Positions 9,965 to 17,723 of a stretch of 64,000 bases of DNA are shown piece by piece; the first letter of the stretch is position 1; each line of letters begins with the position of its first letter. A program made the position numbers and the translations under genes. A model generated the notes under the pieces. The model did not search any database. It saw only the letters and a list, made by a program, of their open reading frames with translations, and was not told the DNA's origin. The stretch spans positions 1-64,000 of the forward strand of contig NZ_MLYP01000043.1 in assembly GCF_001866645.1 (NCBI RefSeq). Reading direction: 5' to 3'. This DNA comes from Streptomyces colonosanans (GTDB lineage: Bacteria > Actinomycetota > Actinomycetes > Streptomycetales > Streptomycetaceae).

Positions 9965-11092
9965 GTGACAGGGGCAAGGCAGGCCGTGGGCGAGGCCCGC
10001 AGGGTCGTCGTCAAGGTGGGCTCCTCCTCTCTGACGACCGCCGCGGGCGGACTGGACGCCGACCGGGTCGACGCGCTCGTCGACGTGCTGGCCAAGGTGC
10101 GCAGCGGCGGGGAGAAGGAGGTCGTCCTGGTCTCCTCCGGCGCCATCGCCGCAGGCCTCGCCCCCCTCGGACTGCGCCGCCGCCCCCGTGACCTGGCCCG
10201 TCAGCAGGCCGCCGCCAGCGTCGGCCAGGGCCTCCTGGTGGCCCGCTACACCGCGTCCTGCGCACGCCACGGCATCCGTGTCGGCCAGGTGCTGCTCACC
10301 TCCGACGACACCAGCCGCCGCGCCCACCACCGCAACGCCTCCCGCACGCTCGACAAGCTCCTTGCGATGGGCGCGCTGCCCGTCGTCAACGAGAACGACA
10401 CGGTCGCCACGGACGAGATCCGCTTCGGCGACAACGACCGCCTCGCCGCCCTTGTCGCCCACCTCGTTCACGCCGACCTCCTGGTCCTCCTCTCCGACGT
10501 CGACGGCGTCTACGACGGCGACCCCAGCAAGCCCGGCACTTCCCGGATAGCGGAGGTACGGGGACCGGAGGACCTCGCCCACGTGGAGATCGGCAGCGCG
10601 GGCAAGGCCGGCGTCGGCACCGGCGGCATGGTCACCAAGGTCGAGGCGGCCCGGATCGCGGCCGCAGCCGGCATCCCCGTGGTGCTCACCTCCGCCGTCC
10701 ACGCCGCAGACGCCCTCGCGGGCCGGGACACCGGCACCTACTTCCATCCCACCGGCAGGCGCTCCGCGGACCGGCTGCTGTGGCTGCAGCACGCCTCCAC
10801 CCCGCAGGGCGCGCTCACGCTCGACGAGGGGGCCGTGCACGCGGTCGTCGCACGCCGCAAGTCGCTGCTGCCCGCCGGTATCGCGGCGGTCGAGGGCGAC
10901 TTCACGGCCGGTGACCCCGTCGAACTGTGCGACAGCGAGGGCCGGGCGGTGGCGCGCGGGCTCGTGAACTTCGACGCCCAGGAGATTCCACGACTGATCG
11001 GCCGCTCGACCAGGGAACTGGCGCGCGAACTCGGTCCCGCGTACGAGCGCGAGGTCGTCCACCGGGACGACCTGGTCGTCCTCCACCCGTAA
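9965..11092 (+). CDS. proB: Glutamate 5-kinase
   Basis: The protein has 375 residues. It catalyses the first step of proline synthesis, ATP-dependent phosphorylation of glutamate. The amino-acid-kinase domain begins RRVVVKVGSSSLTT and includes NENDTVATDEIRFGDND and SDVDGVYDGDP. A PUA domain fills residues of about 275-375, as in full-length bacterial ProB. The start is GTG. proA lies one gene downstream. A stem-loop at 11124-11158 suggests that proB can be transcribed separately from proA. Confidence 0.96.
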   Translation: MTGARQAVGEARRVVVKVGSSSLTTAAGGLDADRVDALVDVLAKVRSGGEKEVVLVSSGAIAAGLAPLGLRRRPRDLARQQAAASVGQGLLVARYTASCARHGIRVGQVLLTSDDTSRRAHHRNASRTLDKLLAMGALPVVNENDTVATDEIRFGDNDRLAALVAHLVHADLLVLLSDVDGVYDGDPSKPGTSRIAEVRGPEDLAHVEIGSAGKAGVGTGGMVTKVEAARIAAAAGIPVVLTSAVHAADALAGRDTGTYFHPTGRRSADRLLWLQHASTPQGALTLDEGAVHAVVARRKSLLPAGIAAVEGDFTAGDPVELCDSEGRAVARGLVNFDAQEIPRLIGRSTRELARELGPAYEREVVHRDDLVVLHP

Positions 11093-11123
11093 CGGGCGGC
11101 CGAAAGGCATGCCCCGCGAGGGT

Positions 11124-11158
11124 CGTGGGGTGGGGACGTTCCGTAAAACCACCCCACG
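11124..11158 (+). terminator. Stem-loop after proB
   Basis: Ten bases at 11124-11133 pair perfectly with 11149-11158 around a 15-base loop. The hairpin lies 31 bases beyond the proB stop. No T-run follows, which is common for Streptomyces terminators. Confidence 0.6.
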
Positions 11159-11236
11159 GAGCCGTGCGGCCTGCTCAACTTTGTTCCACGGGCACATTCC
11201 GTACGAGCACCACGAGCACTGCGTAAGGAGGCCGTC

Positions 11237-11740
11237 GTGAGACGAGTACGCCCTGGGGCGTCGGCGTCCCGCGGTCGTGGCACCCCCGGTGCCTCCCGTG
11301 CGGGCGGTGGAGAGCGCACGCTGACCAGCGTCGCCGTCGGCGAGACGTACGAGGATTGCGGTGATACGGCGGAGGAGGCGTATGAACGGCCCGGCGACGC
11401 CCCCCGCCTGTGGCACGTCACGCTCAGCGTCTCCGGCGACAAGGCCCCGCTGAACGAGGTCCGGCGCGCCCTGGAGCAGCTCGCCCACGACCACCCTTTT
11501 CTGCTGACCAGCCGCTATGCGGGCGACCACGCGGAGATCCGTTACTGGGAGGAGGCCCGCGACCTGCACGACGCCGCCGCCGTCGCGCTGCGCCTGTGGG
11601 GCGAGCACCGCCACAGCGCGGGGCTCCCGCCCTGGGAGATCGTCGGCCTGGAGGTCATCGATCGCGAGACGTACCACCATCGCGTCGCCGAGGGGTACGG
11701 CCCGCCGCCCGCGACCCGGGTGGGCATACAGCCCTTTTGA
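11237..11740 (+). CDS. Conserved hypothetical protein between proB and proA
   Basis: The 167-residue protein is not recognised functionally. The first 35 residues are Arg/Gly/Ser-rich and probably disordered. The rest is a compact alpha/beta domain starting RLWHVTLSVSGDK, with many charged residues and no membrane segment. The start GTG at 11237 has a strong AAGGAG 6 nt upstream. It ends 82 bases before proA and may be cotranscribed with it. The gene seems to be a fixed member of this actinobacterial neighbourhood, as far as I recall. Confidence 0.7.
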   Translation: MRRVRPGASASRGRGTPGASRAGGGERTLTSVAVGETYEDCGDTAEEAYERPGDAPRLWHVTLSVSGDKAPLNEVRRALEQLAHDHPFLLTSRYAGDHAEIRYWEEARDLHDAAAVALRLWGEHRHSAGLPPWEIVGLEVIDRETYHHRVAEGYGPPPATRVGIQPF

Positions 11741-11822
11741 GACCTCCTGAGATCCTTCGCGACGCGTCTCGGCGTGTGGGATGACCCGTGGGTGGGACCG
11801 TCCGGCGCACTACCCTTCCCCC

Positions 11823-13109
11823 ATGACCACGCTCTCGCCGTACGACTCGATGTCCCCGGTCGCCCAGGCCGCCTACCGTGCTCAGGCCGCCGCCGCCGAC
11901 CTCGCGCCGCTGCCGCGCGCCGAGAAGGACGACGCGCTGCTCGCCATCGCGGACGCGCTGGAGGTCCGTGCGAGCGAGATCGTCGAGGCCAACGCCCGGG
12001 ACATCGCCCGCGCCCGCGAGGCCGGTACCAGTGAGGCGGTCATCGACCGGCTCACGCTCACCCCCGAACGGATCCGGGCCATCGCCTCCGATGTGCGGGA
12101 CGTGGCCGCACTGCCCGACCCGGTCGGCGAGGTCGTCCGCGGCTCCACCCTCCCCAACGGAATCGACCTGCGCCAGGTCCGTGTCCCGCTCGGCGTCGTC
12201 GGGATCATCTACGAGGCCCGCCCGAACGTGACGGTCGACGCCGCCGCACTGTGCCTGAAGTCCGGGAACGCGGTGCTGCTGCGCGGTTCGTCCTCCGCGT
12301 ACGAGTCGAACACCGCCCTCGTACGGGTCCTGCGCGACGCGGTGGGCGGCGCCGGGCTGCCCGCCGACGCCGTGCAGCTCGTGCCCGGTGAGGGCCGCGA
12401 GTCCGTGCACGAGCTGATGCAGGCCCGCGGCCTGGTCGACGTACTCATCCCGCGCGGCGGTGCCTCCCTGATCCAGACCGTCGTCCAGGGTTCGAAGGTC
12501 CCGGTCATCGAGACGGGCACCGGCAACTGCCACGTCTACGTCGATGCCCGGGCCGACATCGACATGGCGATCGAGATCCTGATCAACTCGAAGGCCCAGC
12601 GGGTGAGCGTGTGCAACGCCGCCGAGACGCTCCTCGTCCACCAGGACATCGCCGCCGAGTTCCTGCCGCGCGCCCTGGAGGCCCTCGCGGACGCCGGGGT
12701 CACCGTGCACGCCGACGAGCGCGTGATGGCCTACGCCAAGGATTCCCGGGCCACGGTGGTGGAGGCCACGCCGGAGGACTGGGACACCGAGTACCTCTCG
12801 TACGACATCGCCGCCGCGGTCGTGGACTCCCTGGACAAGGCCGTGCAGCACATCCGGCTGTGGAGCTCCGGCCACACCGAGGCGATCGTCACCACCTCGC
12901 AGCAGGCCGCCCGCCGTTTCACCCGATTGGTGGACTCGACGACGGTCGCCGTGAACGCGTCCACGCGCTTCACGGACGGCGGCCAGTTCGGCTTCGGCGC
13001 GGAAATCGGCATCTCCACCCAGAAGCTGCACGCCAGGGGGCCGATGGGCCTGCCGGAGCTGACGAGCACCAAGTACATCGTGACCGGGGACGGGCATGTA
13101 CGGCCCTGA
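11823..13109 (+). CDS. proA: Glutamate-5-semialdehyde dehydrogenase (gamma-glutamyl phosphate reductase)
   Basis: The 428-residue enzyme reduces gamma-glutamyl phosphate with NADPH in the second step of proline synthesis. It has the aldehyde-dehydrogenase fold with GVVGIIYEARPNVTVDAA, LRGSSSAYESN, the segment VIETGTGNCHVYVD and the catalytic Cys264 in QRVSVCNAAETLL. The length is typical. The start ATG at 11823 fits the family N-terminus; an upstream in-frame ATG at 11781 would add 14 residues. It works with ProB. Confidence 0.96.
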   Translation: MTTLSPYDSMSPVAQAAYRAQAAAADLAPLPRAEKDDALLAIADALEVRASEIVEANARDIARAREAGTSEAVIDRLTLTPERIRAIASDVRDVAALPDPVGEVVRGSTLPNGIDLRQVRVPLGVVGIIYEARPNVTVDAAALCLKSGNAVLLRGSSSAYESNTALVRVLRDAVGGAGLPADAVQLVPGEGRESVHELMQARGLVDVLIPRGGASLIQTVVQGSKVPVIETGTGNCHVYVDARADIDMAIEILINSKAQRVSVCNAAETLLVHQDIAAEFLPRALEALADAGVTVHADERVMAYAKDSRATVVEATPEDWDTEYLSYDIAAAVVDSLDKAVQHIRLWSSGHTEAIVTTSQQAARRFTRLVDSTTVAVNASTRFTDGGQFGFGAEIGISTQKLHARGPMGLPELTSTKYIVTGDGHVRP

Positions 13110-13208
13110 GTGTCCTGCGCTCCGGTAACTGTCTGTGAACCGTCCCGCCAGGCAGATGAAATTCCTTACCGTCTGCCCAAATTGACCCCCTAGGTCTACT
13201 CTGGATCC

Positions 13209-13817
13209 GTGCCGGAGGACGTGGGGGGCATGCCGTTTCACGACGGCCGGGAGCCCGACGACGACCGCGACCGCGGAGGCAGGGACGAAGAGTTCGCCTC
13301 CGTGGTCTTCGACGAGGCCTTCGTACGGGCCGCCGTGGTCCATGAGCCCACGGCCGTGGAGAGACTCCTCGCCGCCGCCGAGGCCCGCGCGGAGGCCCAG
13401 GAGGCCCAGGAGGCCCAGGAGGCCGAGGCGCGTCGGGCGCGTGCCAGGCGCGCGCGAGCCGACGAGGACGGATTCGGGTCCGACGAGGGTCGTGAATTCG
13501 GCCTTGGCCGGGAACTGGACGACCTGGACGACCTGGAGATCCTGGAAGGCCACTACGGCGCGCGGGGCGGCTATGGCAGGGGCGCCCGCTGGCACCGCCC
13601 GGTCGCCTGGATGCTGGCCCTCGTGATGGGCATAGGCATGGTCGCCCTGGCCTTCACCGCGGTGTACCGGGGAGCGTCCTCGGGCCGTCAGGAGCCGGTT
13701 CCGTCGCCCACCAGGACCGGCCTGGAGCAGGGCCAGAAGGCCACTGCGGGCACGGGCCCCTCGGCTTCCGTGGAGTACTCGCCCCCGGCGTTCTCGGCGG
13801 TTCCGCGGACACCCTGA
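13209..13817 (+). CDS. Single-pass membrane protein with SVVFDEAFVRAA motif
   Basis: The 202-residue protein has an acidic cytoplasmic N-terminus. EFASVVFDEAFVRAA is near residue 28, followed by a short EAQ/EA repeat (residues 60-75) and an Asp-rich stretch. One membrane helix lies near residues 133-155 (VAWMLALVMGIGMVALAFT), with a Ser/Pro-rich outer tail. The next gene shares the SVVFDE-FVRAA motif and the topology. No enzyme motif is seen. Its place beside envelope genes suggests a cell-wall or division-associated role. I have a vague memory that the Streptomyces coelicolor equivalent, SCO2584, was linked to the spore wall complex, but this needs confirming. Confidence 0.75.
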   Translation: MPEDVGGMPFHDGREPDDDRDRGGRDEEFASVVFDEAFVRAAVVHEPTAVERLLAAAEARAEAQEAQEAQEAEARRARARRARADEDGFGSDEGREFGLGRELDDLDDLEILEGHYGARGGYGRGARWHRPVAWMLALVMGIGMVALAFTAVYRGASSGRQEPVPSPTRTGLEQGQKATAGTGPSASVEYSPPAFSAVPRTP

Positions 13818-14000
13818 CGTACAAGGGCCTGGGCACTTCTGCTTCCGCGGTGCCGCATACCGCCCGAAGCGGGTGGTCCTTACACTCGGCCGGTCGCCCG
13901 ACCCCGGTTCGGCGTCCGTTTGCGATCCTGGTGAAGACCTGTCAGAAGTTGTCGTGTACCAGGGCGTTTACCTGAGCGCCGGGAGACCTAATCTGAAGGT

Positions 14001-15068
14001 ATGGGCGGGCTTGGAGACCCACCTGAGGGGGCATCCGCGGGTGCTCCCGGCGGTGGCGAGGACGAATACCGATCTGTCGTGTTCGACGAGTCGTTCGTCA
14101 GGGCTGCCCGCCTCCAGGAGTACTCCGCGCGGGAGCGCATAGCCGACCACGCCCCGGCCGTACGCCGCCGTCCGGCGCTGCGCCGCGGACTTCCCCGGCA
14201 GGCACTGATCCTCGTCGTGCTGATGGCCGTCGCGTTCGGCACGGCGATCTACATGAGCCTGCGCCACTCGGATGAGGCGTCCACGGTGCGATCGGTCGAG
14301 CCGCTGCGGATGACGGTGATACCCCTGGCCCCGCGCTCCGCCGTGCCCGGCTCCACGGACCCCGAGGCGCTGTACGCGCACAGCCCCGCCGCCCGGTTCC
14401 GCGTCGGCGCCGAGGGCATCACGCTGCCCGCCGTCCGGCGCATCCCGCACTTCTCCGACGACCAGGTCGTCGCGGCCCTGGCCACGGCGAAGGACTACCT
14501 CGTCAAGTCCTCGCTGGACCCGGCCGTCCTCACCGGCGGTGCCACCCGCCCGGTACGGCTCCTGCTGGCCCCCCAGCAGCTCGACCAGTTCGACCGGAGC
14601 TTCGCCCGCCCGGCCGCGGACGGCCGGCACGCGCCCACGGGCTGGCTGGTCCGTTTCGACTCCTCCCGCGTCCAGTTGGCCGACCACCGTATCCGTGTCC
14701 AGGGCACACTGCGGGTGGCGGAGGCCGATTCCGGGGCGCTGGAGGTCACCGCCGACCACATCCTGGTGTACGCGCTGAAGCCGGTCGGATCCGATGCGAA
14801 GGCGCGGGCCTCGCTGTTCACCGTGCGGCGCGAGCTGACTCTCCGCTTCGACCACGACGACCTGCGCCTGCACCAGGCCGAGCTGGTCGTCTCCTACGTC
14901 CAGGCCGGGCCGCTCGCCTGCTCCGAGGACTCCATGAGCCAGCTGCGGCCGCTGCTGGCGGGACAGATGGCCAAGGCGGGCGGCCCGGTCGGCACCGACC
15001 CGTACGCGACGGACAGCGCCACGGCGCTGTGCGGCACTCTGGCGGCGGGCGCACAGCCGAAGCCGTGA
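14001..15068 (+). CDS. Single-pass membrane protein with large extracytoplasmic domain, paralogue of the previous gene
   Basis: The protein has 355 residues. A Gly-rich start is followed by DEYRSVVFDESFVRAARLQE near residue 22, matching the previous protein. A membrane helix lies near residues 67-90 (ALILVVLMAVAFGTAIYM). The extracytoplasmic part of about 265 residues is unrecognised, with two late cysteines (ACSEDS and ALCGTL) that could form a disulfide. The gene starts 183 bases after its paralogue. The pair may form a complex through the shared cytoplasmic motif; this is inference. Confidence 0.75.
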   Translation: MGGLGDPPEGASAGAPGGGEDEYRSVVFDESFVRAARLQEYSARERIADHAPAVRRRPALRRGLPRQALILVVLMAVAFGTAIYMSLRHSDEASTVRSVEPLRMTVIPLAPRSAVPGSTDPEALYAHSPAARFRVGAEGITLPAVRRIPHFSDDQVVAALATAKDYLVKSSLDPAVLTGGATRPVRLLLAPQQLDQFDRSFARPAADGRHAPTGWLVRFDSSRVQLADHRIRVQGTLRVAEADSGALEVTADHILVYALKPVGSDAKARASLFTVRRELTLRFDHDDLRLHQAELVVSYVQAGPLACSEDSMSQLRPLLAGQMAKAGGPVGTDPYATDSATALCGTLAAGAQPKP

Positions 15069-15252
15069 GCGACCGGGACCGCCGCCCCAGGGCAGGCCGG
15101 GAGCGCTGAGCGGACGGGCGCCCCGGGACCGCGCATCGCGTCGCGGGCTTCCGGGGAGGCCGATCCCCAGGCGCCCTCCGGTTCAGGGCAGCCGACGGTG
15201 GGGGCATCCCCGGCCGTCCGGCCCGCCCGCAGGCCGGTCCGGGGCGCCGGGA

Positions 15253-16392
15253 TCAGCCGTCGGCGTCCGGGTTCTCGTCGTCCGGCCGGCTGTCGCGCGG
15301 CTCGCGCGGCGCGTCCTTGGGCGCGTCCTTGGGGGAGTTGCCGGCGAAGCCGGCGAAACCGCGCCGTACCCGGCCGCCGAAGTCGCCCGCGAGGTCGCCC
15401 GCGCCGCCCGCGATATCGGTGACCAGCTTCATCAGCGGATCCTTGGAGCGCTTCACCTCGTTCGCGTAGCTGGCCGCGGACTGGCGGAAGGAGTCCGACA
15501 CCGAGGTGTCCTTGTCCTCGTCGCGCCGCGGGTAGTGACCGTCCATGATGCGCTGGTAGTCACGGGTGGCGGCCCACTTGCGCAGCTCGGCCGCGCGGAC
15601 CGTGGCGAAGGGGTGGGTGCGCGGCAGCACATTGAGGATCTTGAGCACGGAGTCGCGCAGGTCGCCCCCCGCCTCGTACTCCTCGGCCTGCTCCAGGAAC
15701 GCGTCCACGTTCATCTCGTGCAGGTGGTTGCCACCCGCGATCTTCATCAGGCCGCGCATCGAGGCCTGCAGGTCCTGCCCGACCAGCAGCCCGGCCCGGT
15801 CGGCCGACAGCTCCGACTTGCGGAACCACTCGCGCAGCGCGGTCACGATTGCCATGATCGCGACGTTGCCCAGCGGGATCCAGGCGACCCGGAGCGCGAG
15901 GTTGGTCAGGAACAGCAGGATGGTCCGGTAGACGGCATGGCCGGACAGCGCGTGCCCGACCTCGTGCCCGACGACAGCCCGCATCTCTTCTTCGTCCAGC
16001 AGTTCGACGAGCCCCGTCGTCACGACGATGATCGGTTCGTCCAGGCCGATGCACATCGCGTTCGGCTGCGGGTCCTGGGTGACGTACATCGGCGGGACCT
16101 GCTCCAGGTCCAGGATGTGGCAGGCGTCCCGCAGCATGTCGTTGAGATGCGCGAACTGCATGTCCGAGACCCGTACCGAGTCGGAGAGGAACAGCAGCCG
16201 CAGGCTGCGCTCGGGCAGCAGGCCGCTGAGGGCCTTGAAGACCGTGTCGAAGCCGCTGAGCTTGCGCAGGGCCACCAGGGCCGAACGGTCCGCCGGGTGT
16301 TCGTACGCGCGCGAGGAGATCCCCGGGAATCGCCTGCGCTGCCTGCTCGGCATGCTCTCGTGCTCGTTCTGCTCATGACCGACATCGGACAT
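15253..16392 (-). CDS. M48-family zinc metallopeptidase (HtpX/Ste24-like)
   Basis: The 379-residue protein carries the zinc motif HEVGH at about 142-146 and a downstream Glu in ELSADRAG, the third ligand of M48 peptidases. A hydrophobic stretch (TILLFLTNLALRVAWIPLG) lies between them, so it is probably membrane-attached. The C-terminal 60 residues are Gly/Asp/Pro-rich and look disordered. I favour the ATG at 16392 because GGGGGA precedes it at short spacing; an ATG at 16404 would add four residues. The likely role is membrane or envelope protein quality control. Confidence 0.88.
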   Translation of the reverse strand: MSDVGHEQNEHESMPSRQRRRFPGISSRAYEHPADRSALVALRKLSGFDTVFKALSGLLPERSLRLLFLSDSVRVSDMQFAHLNDMLRDACHILDLEQVPPMYVTQDPQPNAMCIGLDEPIIVVTTGLVELLDEEEMRAVVGHEVGHALSGHAVYRTILLFLTNLALRVAWIPLGNVAIMAIVTALREWFRKSELSADRAGLLVGQDLQASMRGLMKIAGGNHLHEMNVDAFLEQAEEYEAGGDLRDSVLKILNVLPRTHPFATVRAAELRKWAATRDYQRIMDGHYPRRDEDKDTSVSDSFRQSAASYANEVKRSKDPLMKLVTDIAGGAGDLAGDFGGRVRRGFAGFAGNSPKDAPKDAPREPRDSRPDDENPDADG

Positions 16393-16806
16393 GTGGTCCC
16401 CCATGTGTCTGAAGGCTCAGTGTGCGTTTGAACATCGGACGACCGCGCGGCGTGCGCCTACTCACCGCACGCCTGGCCGATGTGCCCCCGAAGCGGGATC
16501 CAGCCTAGGCGGAGATACGGCGACAGGGCAGCACGGAATGCGGAGCGATCCCGGGGAGCACCTCCCCGCCGCCCGGCTCGCCGAGGCCGTACCGGCCGCC
16601 GACCGAGCCGACCCCGTCGGTTTGCGACCCCGGCAGCCGGGGAGAGGCCGCTGATCGGCCGGCCTCGCGGACGCGTCCGTCCCGGTCCGGCGCCTTTGGA
16701 AGGCGCCCATCTCTCCAACGGTGGAGTCGGCGTGATCGGCGCGGAGGCTCCCGCATACGATGAGCGGACGTCTTTATCCCGCCCAAACGGATAGGTTCTG
16801 CCGAAG
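16393..16806. other. Intergenic region between the peptidase and the small membrane protein gene
   Basis: About 410 bases lie between divergently oriented genes and should hold both promoters. Open frames here look like strand shadows with no ribosome binding site. No repeat, RNA gene or clear promoter box is visible to me. Confidence 0.35.
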
Positions 16807-16962
16807 ATGAGCTTCCACAGCACCGCTGCACAGTTGGCCACCCTCGCCGAGGGCGAAGGCGGCAATCACGAGAGCCTCAGCCCGTTCGTGACGGGTGGAG
16901 CGGCCTTCCTCATCCTTCTCGTCCTGCTGTGGATCACGACCCGCTTCAACCGCGACCGCTGA
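16807..16962 (+). CDS. Small single-pass membrane protein upstream of nadD
   Basis: This 51-residue protein starts MSFHSTAAQLATLAEGEGG and has one membrane helix (AAFLILLVLLWITTRF) followed by a short basic tail, giving an N-out, C-in topology by charge. It ends about 80 bases before nadD. The intact frame, membrane helix and placement support a real gene. The function is unknown. Confidence 0.65.
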   Translation: MSFHSTAAQLATLAEGEGGNHESLSPFVTGGAAFLILLVLLWITTRFNRDR

Positions 16963-17044
16963 GCCCGGCACGCGGCCGGTCCCCGTCCTTGGCGGGGGGC
17001 CTGTCGAACGGTGCCCGGCGGCCGGGCCGGTAGGGTCTGCACGC

Positions 17045-17707
17045 ATGGGAGAGCAGCACATGCCCACCGGTCCGGCGAAGGGCCTGGGACCCGGCCCCGG
17101 AAGCGGGCCGTCGAACCCGGGCAAACGCCGCCTCGGCGTGATGGGCGGAACGTTTGACCCGATCCACCACGGGCACCTCGTCGCGGCCAGTGAGGTCGCC
17201 GCACAATTCCACCTCGACGAGGTGGTGTTCGTGCCCACCGGCCAGCCGTGGCAGAAGACCGACCGCAGGGTCAGCCCGGCCGAGGACCGCTATCTGATGA
17301 CGGTCATCGCGACCGCCGAGAACCCCCAGTTCTCGGTCAGTCGCATCGACATCGACCGCGGTGGCCCCACCTACACCACGGACACCTTGCGTGATCTGAA
17401 GGCCCTCAACCCCGACACCGACCTCTTCTTCATCACCGGCGCCGACGCGCTCAGCCAGATCCTCACCTGGCGCTACACGGACGAGTTGTTCTCCCTCGCG
17501 CACTTCATCGGCGTCACGCGCCCCGGCCACACTCTGGCCGACCCGGGGCTTCCCGAGGGCGGTGTCTCGCTCGTCGAAGTTCCCGCGCTCGCCATCTCGT
17601 CCACAGACTGCCGTGTGAGGGTCGCCCAGGGCGCACCGGTCTGGTATCTGGTGCCGGACGGCGTGGTGCGCTACATCGACAAGCGGCAGTTGTACCGCGG
17701 CGACTGA
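17045..17707 (+). CDS. nadD: Nicotinate-nucleotide adenylyltransferase
   Basis: The 220-residue enzyme transfers AMP from ATP to nicotinate mononucleotide in NAD synthesis. The nucleotidyltransferase motif GVMGGTFDPIHHGHLV is near residue 30 and the C-terminal SSTDCRVRVAQG matches the ISSTxIR signature, here with Cys before Arg. The extension before the core is Gly/Pro-rich. I chose the ATG at 17045; the ATG at 17060 is equally possible. The next gene starts 17 bases later, so the two are probably cotranscribed. Confidence 0.93.
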   Translation: MGEQHMPTGPAKGLGPGPGSGPSNPGKRRLGVMGGTFDPIHHGHLVAASEVAAQFHLDEVVFVPTGQPWQKTDRRVSPAEDRYLMTVIATAENPQFSVSRIDIDRGGPTYTTDTLRDLKALNPDTDLFFITGADALSQILTWRYTDELFSLAHFIGVTRPGHTLADPGLPEGGVSLVEVPALAISSTDCRVRVAQGAPVWYLVPDGVVRYIDKRQLYRGD

Positions 17708-17723
17708 GCCGAGAGGGGCACCG

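Noticed and set aside
13376..13436. Tandem repeat coding EAQ units as a mobile or variable-number element
   Set aside because: Only three to four short degenerate units; ordinary low-complexity linker.
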